From Allium sativum (taxonomy: Eukaryota > Streptophyta > Magnoliopsida > Asparagales > Amaryllidaceae): DNA of 64,000 nt. Both the position numbers and the translations under genes were made by a program. Positions within the stretch are counted from its first letter, which is position 1, and each line of letters starts with the position of its first letter. Of the stretch, positions 47,469 to 56,582 are shown one piece after another. The notes below the pieces were generated by a model. The model saw nothing but the letters and a program-made list of their open reading frames with translations, did no database searches and was not told where the DNA came from. Location: positions 884,293,903 through 884,357,902 of the forward strand of contig CM060918.1 in assembly GCA_030737875.1 (NCBI GenBank), given 5' to 3'.

Positions 47469-47927
47469 TCTTTGACGCACCAGGAAGGGGGAACATAGTT
47501 TTACCCTCTGCTTCAGGTTAGATTCTCGGATCTGTCTTTGAATCTCGGATTTAGTTTCAGTTTTCGACTTCGACTTAGTTACTCGCTTCTCATCATGGTT
47601 AAGTGCAAGAAGCTCGAATCTGTCGCTAGAGCCCAAAGTATAGAAGGGGGAAGAGGTCAAAAAAAATCCTTGACTAAAGTTCCATCAAACTATGTCACTC
47701 GGGTAGACGTCAATGGAATGATTAAAAATCTAGCTACGTATTTCAACTCTCGACCCAAGCGATAGAGAGTAGATCTCAATACCTCTCTTGCCCGGATTGA
47801 GGACATGATTAGGGGTACCTTGAGGTTGACTGGCTAGGCAGATATTATTGGAACTAGCACCAATGTTCCTCCACTTGTGACCCGGGACTTGGGGGAAACC
47901 CCACAAACTAATATGCAGGCCGACGTC
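47469..47927 (+). pseudogene. D primer site and gag amino-terminal part
   Basis: TCTTTGACGCACCAGGAAGGGGG after the LTR matches the PBS block of C. An ATG at 47595 opens 56 codons (MVKCKKLESVARAQS) before a stop at 47763. The following sequence is gag-like but interrupted. J inserted at 47927 with duplication of ACGTC. Confidence 0.6.
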
Positions 47928-48166
47928 TTTAACAACCCGTATTTTTGAATAACATGTTATAACATAAATGGAGGCAGAATTAAACTGTAAAATCTGAATC
48001 AAGGGAAACGGGCTATGCCATTGCGTTCGACTCGAAAAATACGCGAAATAGAGTCTGAGTTTTCGAAAATCAGAGTCCGTATGACCAAGATATGGCCTCG
48101 CGAAGTTTCACGAAAAATTCCCAAATTAAAGTATACTTAATTAAGTGAAATGGGTTGCGCAGAGAA

Positions 48167-48178
48167 ATATATATATAT

Positions 48179-48217
<39 letters not shown>
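48167..48217. repeat. (TA)n microsatellite in the J LTR
   Basis: Two TA runs split by one TTG. The 3' LTR copy (about 56527-56579) is slightly longer. Confidence 0.93.
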
Positions 48218-48220
<3 letters not shown>

Positions 48221-48530
48221 GAAAATTAAATAAATAAATATGCAAAAATGTTCAAAACAGCGAATTGGGAGAGGGGAATAACCGAACCGGCCGATTTTTG
48301 AGGTCGACCCAAGCTTGCTGGGTCGACTAGGGGTTAATCCAGGGTGTTTGGCTGTCAACCCGTGGGCCGATTCGCTCAAATGCAGATTTTGCATTTGAAT
48401 GGTTCTCATGGTTCATCTTTAATCTAAAGGCCCTAGATGGTTCCTACACTTGACTTCTTCCCCAAGACATGCTTTGATGGCTTGGATTGAATCTAGGTTT
48501 AATCCTATGGCCTAAAACACTTGCCTAATC

Positions 48531-48538
48531 TATAAATA
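48531..48538 (+). promoter_or_regulatory. J TATA box
   Basis: TATAAATA about 600 bp into the LTR, with the 3' LTR copy at 56893-56900. It implies a leader of about 2.45 kb from start site to PBS. Confidence 0.65.
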
Positions 48539-48885
48539 AGACCCTAACCTACCCTAAATCATCATTATTCATTCTAGCAACTAAACTATGGCAAAATCAA
48601 TCCTCTCATGGCCTCCACTCTCTTCATAAAATTCCTAAATAAATTCCTAAGTGATTTTCCATGCATACAAGTGTTTTCAAACTTGTATGAGCATCATTAG
48701 CTTGCATTCAAGTCAAGTTTATATATTTGCATCATAAAGAAAGAGTCTTGATCATTTTGGCTCAAGGGTTTTGCTTGCATTTTGGGTTTAATTGATTTCA
48801 TAAGGGCTTTGTCATATTTTTGTGACTTCTTAAGCATTGTAAGCCCTATTCTACTTTCGTACTTAAACTCTAAAGTTAAATGTAT

Positions 48886-49025
48886 GATATGCAAGTTTAT
48901 ATGCAAGTTTATCATGTTGTGATATGCAAGTTTATATGCAAGTTTATCATGTTGTGATATGCAAGTTTATATGCAAGTTTATCATGTTGTGATATGCAAG
49001 TTTATATGCAAGTATGCCAAGTTAT
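48886..49025 (+). repeat. 35-bp tandem repeat in the J LTR
   Basis: GATATGCAAGTTTATATGCA... starts at 48886, 48921, 48956 and 48991 (last partial). Same copy number in the 3' LTR from about 57248. Confidence 0.92.
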
Positions 49026-49606
49026 GTTATGCAAGTTTGGGTTGAACATTTTGTTCATGCTATCATGTTATGCAAGCTTATTTTGGGTTTATGAACATAA
49101 AGCTTTAAGCTTTATGCCAAAGGTTGCATTTTAGCAACATGTAAGTTATCATATCTCTTATGATAACTTGCATGTGAGGCTAAATGCGAACTTATGGCCA
49201 TCTCTACATGTCATTTAGCACCATGTATCACCAATATGCTAAGTTTGGTTTTATGCATGCTTTTGAGACCTAAAAATGTAATATGCAAGTGTATGAACAT
49301 ATGAACATTTCATATGCCACCATGTTAAGCTTGTGGCTTCAATACCTTTATGTCATGATTATGCCAAGTTCCCTCTTTCTATCCTTTATGCGCTATTGCG
49401 ATATGTAAGCGATGGGATTGCGTTTGGGGTTGGGTAAACTTAAAAGACATAAAACATAAACTTGGGAATTTACCTATTAAGTTAGGTCTACCCATTGGTA
49501 ATTTACCTATTAAGTTAGGTCTACCCAATTGCTTGAAAACTTGTAACATGTTTTGGAAACATGATGGACATGACACTTAGAAAAGATAAGTGTGGCCAAC
49601 TCGAGG

Positions 49607-49786
49607 TTGGGTTGAGTTTGTAGCGTAAACCTACCCGGAACCGACCGGCTTAACTAGTTGCTACAAACAATATGACCCAATGTGAGAAGTTGGTCATGTT
49701 GTACCTTGAACCCGAGGTTAGACCAAGTTGTGGTGTAAAGCTACCCGGACCCGCCCGGCTTAACTAGTAACCACAACAAGGTCTAA
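49607..49786 (+). other. Twin two-part hairpins in the J LTR leader
   Basis: Hairpin 1: outer TTGGGT/ACCCAA (49607/49675), inner GTTTGTAGC/GCTACAAAC (49616/49660). Hairpin 2: outer TTAGACC/GGTCTAA (49718/49780), inner TTGTGGT/ACCACAA (49728/49770). Loops share CTACCCGGAnCCGnCCGGCTT. The 3' LTR copy is at 57969-58148. Confidence 0.9.
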
Positions 49787-51033
49787 TGTGAGAGGTTAAG
49801 GCGCATTAAATTAATTAATGCCTCGTGATTAGGGTTAAGTCATGGTCCACTTAATACTTAACCAATTTGGGCTTGGTAGATTAATCGGGGTTAAGTCGTG
49901 AACTCATCGTTACACTTAACCAAGTTAATCCAGGATTAGCAAGAGGGTTAAACCGTACTTAACCCACTAGAAAAATCCTAGCAATGGGGGCCCACTCCAG
50001 CAGTAATCCCAAGTTAGTATCATCATGACCCTAGGGACTAGGCTAGGGTGGGGGCACGATTACTGGACTGGAGGTAAGTGACCAAAAGCGACGGCAGAGG
50101 GTACGCCGGTGTAGTTCCGGGCGGACTCTGGTCGTGCACAAAGTCCATAGCCGGAGAAAACATGCACGGGTACCAGTAGATCGGGACTGTGCACTCATGT
50201 TCATGGTGTCCAGGGGTTGACACCCTAGGGCTTGATACACCCGAAGGGTGGACCCGGCACAGTTCGACTACAATTTTGATTGGGCCGTATTGACACCAAC
50301 ACGTGACGAGTTAGGCTTAGGGAGCCGATCGACTAGACCGTTTGGTTGGACCTTGTATTAGGGTCATTTCATGTTATTGGGCCAAAGCTTGGGCCAAGGG
50401 ATCAATACTTGTTTATTCAAGTCATGTTAGTTTGCTAGTATACCTGTGGTGCAAAACCTTAATCCTGATTATGCGATGACACCTTTATCTACCTTGTTAG
50501 TTAATCATCATGCTAGTATATTGTTATCCTTATGTTCATCCCTGCTGCTCATGCCAGTTAACTTTATCAGTTTACATTGATTGTAGTAGGGCTTACTCAG
50601 TATTTTTGACTGACCTGTTTTCTTTCGCCTCTTTTCTTCCGTTCCCCCCCCCCCCAGGTTCTCAGGGAGGGAATACTGGAGCTTAGCTTGGATTTCAGAC
50701 TGCTTGCTTGTGGGATTTAGCTCATGTGCGGTTTCGACATGAAGCTAGCTATGGTTACCACTTAATTGGGGATAGCACTTATTTATTTCAGTTTTTCCGT
50801 TGATGTTGTTTTATCTAGACTTGTTTATTTGGAAAGCTATGTTGTACCAGACTTGTTTTGAAATGTTTTGAAATCTTCCGCTGTTTTATCTATGTTATTT
50901 ACTCTGTTTACATATATACATATGTTCTTGTTCTGCCTTGATATATCATTATGCATGTTTACCTGATTCAAACGCCCCTCCAAAATCAGATTGCTTGCAA
51001 GAGTCACCCTGGCGGAGGTGGGGTGTTACAATT

Positions 51034-51045
51034 TGGTATCAGAGC
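51034..51045 (+). other. J primer binding site, initiator-Met tRNA
   Basis: TGGTATCAGAGC three bases after the LTR end. Confidence 0.94.
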
Positions 51046-51230
51046 ATATGGTTTACGAGAAGGAACAAAAAGGTTTTTAGAAAACTTTTGGAAAACTATT
51101 TTCAAAACCAAGTATAAAGTATTTTCCAAAGAAAAGTCTAGTTTATTTTAAAGGCTATTCCCCAAAAAGCCATTAGCAAAATTCCTTCGTTTTTCTCCAT
51201 TCTGAATCTGTCTTTTTCTTCGTTTTCAGT

Positions 51231-52207
51231 ATGGCCGATAACTTTGCTATTCCGGAGGGAGTACACGTACCTGTTTGGTATAGGAGACTTTTGGAGGCTA
51301 GGGCGACCGAAGCCGGCCCCGCAAATGTTCCTCCTCCTCCTCCTCCGGTAGTTAATGTTCCTCCTCCTCCTCCAGTGGTTAATGTTCCTCCTCCTCCTGT
51401 CGCTGAGGTTCCTCTTCCTCCTCCCCCTCAGCATCCTCAAGTGGACTTCGCAAAGACTTGCAAAGATTTCAAAGCAATGGGTGGCAAGAACTTTCAAGGC
51501 ACTGAGACTTTTGTAGAGGCCAGAAATTGGTTGAAAGAGACCGAGGATTTGTTTGCTATCTTTGGGTTAGACGATCAGAGGAAGCTCTTGTTGGCGGTTT
51601 GGCTTATGAAGGATGAAGCCGCTTATTGGTGGGAAGTCACCAATGGTACTAGGCCTGTTGAGACTTGGGCCGATTTCAGGGCAAGGTTCATGCTTAAGTT
51701 TCTATCTTCTGCTGAGGAGAATCTGCAAATGGAGAGGTTCATAACTTTGAAACAAGGAGATATGTCTGTCAAAGAATATGTGAACAAGTTCAATCAGTTA
51801 GCTCGTTTTGGCTTGGATATGGTGAATACTCCTCAGAAGAAGGCTCTTCGTTTTGCTAGAGGATTGAATGAGCCGTTGCAGGGATTGGCTATGTCACATA
51901 TTCCCCATGGGGCCACGTTTGAGAGTTTGGTTGATATGGCGTTACTTCAGGGAGATGTCAAGAAAGAAACCAAGATGAATGATACTCAAGCCAAGAAGAC
52001 TGATTCCCAGGGAAAAGGAAATCAGGGTAATCCAAGTGGTCAGAGCAGTCAAGGCAATCAGAACAAGAACAAGAGTCAAGGCAACAAGGGGAACAACAAC
52101 AAGGGCAATAACAACAAGGGCAAGAACAACAAGGGGAAGTGCCATTATTGCGGTTCAGTTGGGCATCTTATTAAGGATTGTAAGAAGAGGAAAAGGAAGA
52201 ATGGTGA
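51231..52207 (+). CDS. J gag (capsid and nucleocapsid)
   Basis: Start at ATG 51231 (MADNFAIPEGVHVPVW), one base after a TTCTTCGTTTTCAG acceptor-like site. Order: proline-rich stretch of PPPPPVVNV repeats (about residues 25-70), Gag core (KNFQGTETFVEARNWLK; YWWEVTNGTRPVETWADFRARF; MSVKEYVNKFNQLARFGLDM), a QGN/KGNNN low-complexity basic linker (about 250-300), and zinc knuckle CHYCGSVGHLIKDC. The second knuckle begins at about 52208 but falls in another frame because of a one-base difference in a T run near 52212. The gag frame runs open to 52478 with nonsense sequence. Gag forms the particle and binds genomic RNA. Close homologue of K Gag. Confidence 0.94.
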
Positions 52208-54376
52208 ATGCTTTTCTGCGGTGAGACTGGACATTTCAGTCAGGATTGCCCGAGGAAGCAAGGGCAAGGCCAGGGTCAGACTCAGCGTGCTGGACCTTCA
52301 GGAGGGCAAGTTCATGCTCTCAATGTCGCTCCAGTTCCCGATCGAGGTAGTATTTCTGTTGAGAGCCTTGTATATATTTCTGATTTTCCAGTTCGTACCT
52401 TGTTTGATTCTGGTGCATCGCATAGCTTTATCTCATCTGATCTTGTTGATAGTTTGCACCTTAGTACTAGCTTGGTAGATGATCCCGTCTGTGTCTCAAA
52501 TCCTATTGGGGGTTCCGCCCATTTGTCTATGATATGTGGGGATTTGAGGATCTCTATACTGAGTGTAGAGTTCTTGTGCAGTGCTTATGTTCTTGGTTTT
52601 AGGGGATACGGATTGATATTGGGCATGGATTGGCTGTCCAGATATGGAGCCATTCTTGATTGTGAGCATAGGGTTGTGAGGCTCGTGACTAGCCTCGGAA
52701 ACACCCTAGAGATTTCTTGTGATCCGAGAGGTCCCGTCATGTTGTGCTATCTGGAATCACTCGACTCGTCAATGGAAACTCTTCAGTCTGTGAGAGTGGT
52801 TCGAGAGTATCCGGATGTTTTCGATGAAGTTAGGGGGTTGCCCCCTAAGCGAGAGATTGATTTCCGCATTTATCTGGTGGATAATGCAAAGCCTGTTTCT
52901 TTGCCCGTTCGGCACATGGCTCCGCGTGAAAGGCGGGAGCTAAGTAAGCAAGTGAAAGAGTTGCTTGAGAAGAACTTTATTAGACGAAGTATATCTGAAT
53001 GGGGAGCGCCTGTGGTATTTGCTACCAAGGCGGATGGTTCTCTCCGACTTTGCGTTGACTATCGAGAGTTGAATAAGCTGACTAAGAAGAACAGACACCC
53101 GTTACCGAGGATTGATGATCTCTTTGACCAGCTTGTCGGTGCTTCTGTTTTCTCTCAGCTTGATCTTGCTACGGGGTTCCATCAGCTCAGGGTAGCTGAA
53201 GATAGTATAGACAAGACTGCGTTCAGAACTCCAGATGGATTCTTCGAATGGCTTGTCATGCCGTTCGGCTTGACTAATGCACCCGCATATTTCGTGGACT
53301 TGATGAGTAGGGTGTTCAGGGAGTTCTTGAACAAGTTTGTCATGGTCTTCGTAGATGATATTCTGATCTTCTCTAAGGATGAGGAAGAGCACGCAAGGCA
53401 TCTCATGGAGGTGATGGATACGCTTAGAGCGCATCAGTTGAAGGCCAAGTTCTCCAAGTGTCACTTTTGGAGAAGGGAAGTTAGATTCCTTGGGCATATA
53501 GTATCTAAGCAAGGCTTAGCGGTGGATCCCGCTAAGGTAGTGGCAGTTCAGGATTGGAAGACTCCAAGGAATGCAACCGAAGTGAGAAGTTTTCTAGGTC
53601 TTGCAGGTTTTTACCGGAAGTTCATCAAGGACTTCGCGAAGATATCCGCTCCTCTCACTAAATTGACGAAAAAGAATTTAGTTTTTGCTTGGAGCATAGA
53701 ATGCGAGCTTGCTTTTCAGAAGCTCAAGAGAGCCCTTACATCGGCACCTGTTCTAGCTTTGCCCGAGGGAGGGAAGTTATTTACCGTATACACCGATGCA
53801 TGTGGCACGGGGTTAGGAGCTGTTCTTATGCAAGAAGGAAGAGTGATATGCTTTGGCGGTAGACAACTCAAAGTGCATGAGAAGAATTATCCCACTCATG
53901 ACTTAGAGTTGGCAGCAATAGTATATGCACTCAAGGCTTGGCGCCATTATCTTCTGGGGGAACGATTTGAGCTTTATACCGATCACAAGTCATTGAAGTA
54001 TCTCTTTTCTCAGAAGGATCTGAATCTGAGGCAGCAAAGATGGATGGAATTCTTGGCATCCTATGATTTTGAGATAGCTTATACCCCTGGCAAGGGGAAT
54101 GTGGTAGCTGATGCATTGAGTAGAAGAAGGTTGACCCTAAGTCCTCTATTCGTTGAGATGAAGAATTTAGAGTATGTGGCAACCTTTGATTTCTCTTTGG
54201 CGATTGAGTCGATGACCGGTTCTTTAGCATCTCTGGAACTCAGACCTACCCTTCTTGATCAAGTTGGGGCTTCGCACAAAGAAGACCCTCAGATAGTTAA
54301 GATTATGGATAAGCTGATTCGAGAGAGGCGTCTAGTCATCTCGCTCGATATTCTATTGATGAAAAGGGGTGGCTGA
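52208..54376 (+). CDS. J pol part 1: second zinc knuckle, protease, RT, RNase H
   Basis: 722 open residues. Residues 3-14 hold the end of the second knuckle ([12 protein letters not shown]). Protease has DSGA at 67-70 and the ILGMDWL end motif at 137-143. RT has DYRELN at 284, LDLATGFHQ near 319, [12 protein letters not shown] at 351 and catalytic FVDD at 381-384. RNase H has [10 protein letters not shown] from 529, with later acidic residues ELAA and TDHKS, and ends ADALSRR at 634-640. All key catalytic residues are visible. After about residue 705 a one-base shift near 54329 puts the integrase in another frame. The ATG at 52208 is only the frame opening, not a natural start. Confidence 0.95.
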   Translation: MLFCGETGHFSQDCPRKQGQGQGQTQRAGPSGGQVHALNVAPVPDRGSISVESLVYISDFPVRTLFDSGASHSFISSDLVDSLHLSTSLVDDPVCVSNPIGGSAHLSMICGDLRISILSVEFLCSAYVLGFRGYGLILGMDWLSRYGAILDCEHRVVRLVTSLGNTLEISCDPRGPVMLCYLESLDSSMETLQSVRVVREYPDVFDEVRGLPPKREIDFRIYLVDNAKPVSLPVRHMAPRERRELSKQVKELLEKNFIRRSISEWGAPVVFATKADGSLRLCVDYRELNKLTKKNRHPLPRIDDLFDQLVGASVFSQLDLATGFHQLRVAEDSIDKTAFRTPDGFFEWLVMPFGLTNAPAYFVDLMSRVFREFLNKFVMVFVDDILIFSKDEEEHARHLMEVMDTLRAHQLKAKFSKCHFWRREVRFLGHIVSKQGLAVDPAKVVAVQDWKTPRNATEVRSFLGLAGFYRKFIKDFAKISAPLTKLTKKNLVFAWSIECELAFQKLKRALTSAPVLALPEGGKLFTVYTDACGTGLGAVLMQEGRVICFGGRQLKVHEKNYPTHDLELAAIVYALKAWRHYLLGERFELYTDHKSLKYLFSQKDLNLRQQRWMEFLASYDFEIAYTPGKGNVVADALSRRRLTLSPLFVEMKNLEYVATFDFSLAIESMTGSLASLELRPTLLDQVGASHKEDPQIVKIMDKLIRERRLVISLDILLMKRGG

Positions 54377-55719
54377 GGAGAGACGGAAGGTTATGTGTTC
54401 CAATGGTAGAAGATCTAGTAAGAAGAGTTCTTGAGGAAGCGCATCGCTCTAAGTTGACTATACACCCGGGCGGAGATAAGATGTATAAAGATATGAAGCG
54501 CATTTTCTTTTGGCCTGGGATGAAGAAGGATGTGGCAGAATTTGTCTCTAGATGTATCATTTGTCAGCAAGTTAAGGCCGAATCGAAGAAGCCCGGTGGG
54601 CTATTGCATCCCCTAGACGTTCCACTATGGAAGTGGGAGAGTATTTCCATGGATTTTATCGATGGGCTACCAAGGTCAAGGAAAGGGAATACGAGCATTT
54701 GGGTTATTGTGGATAGACTTACAAAGAGTGCTCATTTCACTCCGGTGAAGAGCAAAAGGACCGCATCTTGGCTAGCGTCTGTATATCTTCGTGAGATTGT
54801 GAGACTACATGGAGTCCCTTCTAGTATAGTCAGTGACCGTGACCCAATCTTTACAAGTCAATTCTGGAATAGCTTGCAAGAAGCTATGGGCACAAGGTTG
54901 AATCTAAGTACGGCTTATCACCCACAGACGGACGGTCAAACCGAAAGGGTGAATAGGGTACTCGAGGATCTGTTGAGGCTTTGTATTCTGGATTTTGGTG
55001 GTACTTGGGAAGACCATCTTCCTCTTGTTGAGTTTGCATATAATAACAGTTATCAGGCAAGCATAGGGATGGCACCATTTGAAGCTTTATATGGGAGGCC
55101 GTGCAAGTCGCCTACATGTTGGTGGGAGACTACAGATGAGCTTATACTTGGGCCTGATATGATCAGAGATACATCCGAGAAGATCGAGTTGATTCGGAGA
55201 CGGATGAAAGCAGCCCAAGACCGACAGAAATCCTATGCTGATAAGCGAAGAACGGATTTGGAGTTTGATGTTGGGGATATGGTTTTCGTGAAGGTTTCTC
55301 CTTTGCAGAATGTGGTCCGATTTGGAGCTGTTGGGAAGTTGGCACCGAGGTTTGTTGGACCATTCCCTATTATAGAGAGGATCGGGCAGATGGCTTATAG
55401 AGTGAAGTTGCCCGAGAAGCTTGCTGGAGTACACGATGTTTTTCATGTCTCGCATCTCCGGACGTGTTTACATGAATCAGCAGAGGTTGTTGAGCCAAGT
55501 GTTCTAAAAGATGTAGAAGTGGAGAAAGAGGCTACCTTGAGGAGAGCTCCGATTCGTATCTTGGGGACGGAGACCAAGAAGCTAAGGAATCGAGAGGTCA
55601 AATTGGTGAAGGTTCAATGGGGTGAAGCCGAAGAAGACGCAACTTGGGAAACCGAGGAGAAGATGCATGGGCTTTATCCATTCCTTTTTGAGGGTACACT
55701 CTCAATCTCTTTTCTTTGA
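54377..55719 (+). CDS. J pol part 2: integrase with chromodomain-like tail
   Basis: The long frame has an ATG at 54403 (438 residues), but homology to B begins earlier, so this ATG is inside the domain. Numbered from it: zinc-binding H14, H21, C51, C54; integrase core D84 in SMDFIDGLP, the VSDRDPIF aspartate and GQTERVNRVLED glutamate; then the GPFPIIERIGQMAYRVKLP and VFHVSHLR segment. The chromodomain-like tail (about 375-425) reads PIRILGTETKKLRNREVKLVKVQ...ATWETEE. Intact from core to stop at 55719. Confidence 0.95.
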
Positions 55720-56288
55720 TTAGCATATCTTTCTCTTTGCTATCCATGTTTATCTAGTTTATCGTGTTAATCTTGTCATGAGAACCTTATGTAGAAACTC
55801 TTTGGATGAAACATGTGTTTGAAACATGTTATGCTTGATGGTTGCAAGTGTTTGCAAGTGGTTACTCGTGGATGCATTATACACGTTAGGCACTAGATCG
55901 GCTCACACACTCCTCATATTGCATATGCATGAGTGTTTATGCTTATTCATGGATGAAAACTTGTTATGCTATCACGTGGATGTTGCATATGGATGAATGT
56001 TATGTGCACTCATGTAGAGATTATAAATTATGTTAGGAATTTGCATACATATGGACTCATTTCACTAACATATTTTGCATTAAGGGGGTTTACTGAATCA
56101 GTAACCTCCTGATTTTCGCATTAGATAAGTACATATACACACACCTTTGCATATGATCATACAGCATTTAGAACCTTTTAAGGACAATGATTGCTCGTGG
56201 ATGATGTTTTGAGTAGATGGATGATGGATGGTAGGATACGTTCTTCCTAACTTGGAGATTTCGGGGACGAAATCCTTTGAGGGAAGAA
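55720..56288 (+). other. J 3' non-coding internal region, pre-PPT hairpin and PPT
   Basis: Non-coding. Homologous to the K region at about 33290-32778. Contains the perfect hairpin GATTTCG/CGAAATC (56257-56274, loop GGGA) and then purine-rich GAGGGAAGAA (56279-56288) against the 3' LTR. Confidence 0.88.
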
Positions 56289-56540
56289 TGTAACAACCCG
56301 TATTTTTGAATAACATGTTATAACATAAATGGAGGCAGAATTAAACTGTAAAATCTGAATCAAGGGAAACGGGCTATGCCATTGCGTTCGTCTCGGAAAA
56401 ATACGCGAAATAGAGTCCGAGTTTTCGAAAATCAGAGTCCGTATGACCAAGATATGGCCTCGCGAAGTTTCACGAAAAATTCCCAAATTAAAGTATACTT
56501 AATTAAGTGAAATGGGTTGCGCAGAGAAATATATATATAT

Positions 56541-56582
<42 letters not shown>

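Larger units (their letters stand above)
47928..51030 (+). repeat. J 5' LTR (3103 bp)
   Basis: Begins TTTAACAACCCG and ends GGGGTGTTACA. In order: a U3 block shared with K (about 48000-48090), TA tract (48167-48217), GTCGACCCA/TGGGTCGAC palindrome (48303-48327), TATA box, 35-bp repeats, twin hairpins, and a C run at 50645-50655. A strong donor-like GAG|GTAAGTG has GT at 50074. Confidence 0.95.
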
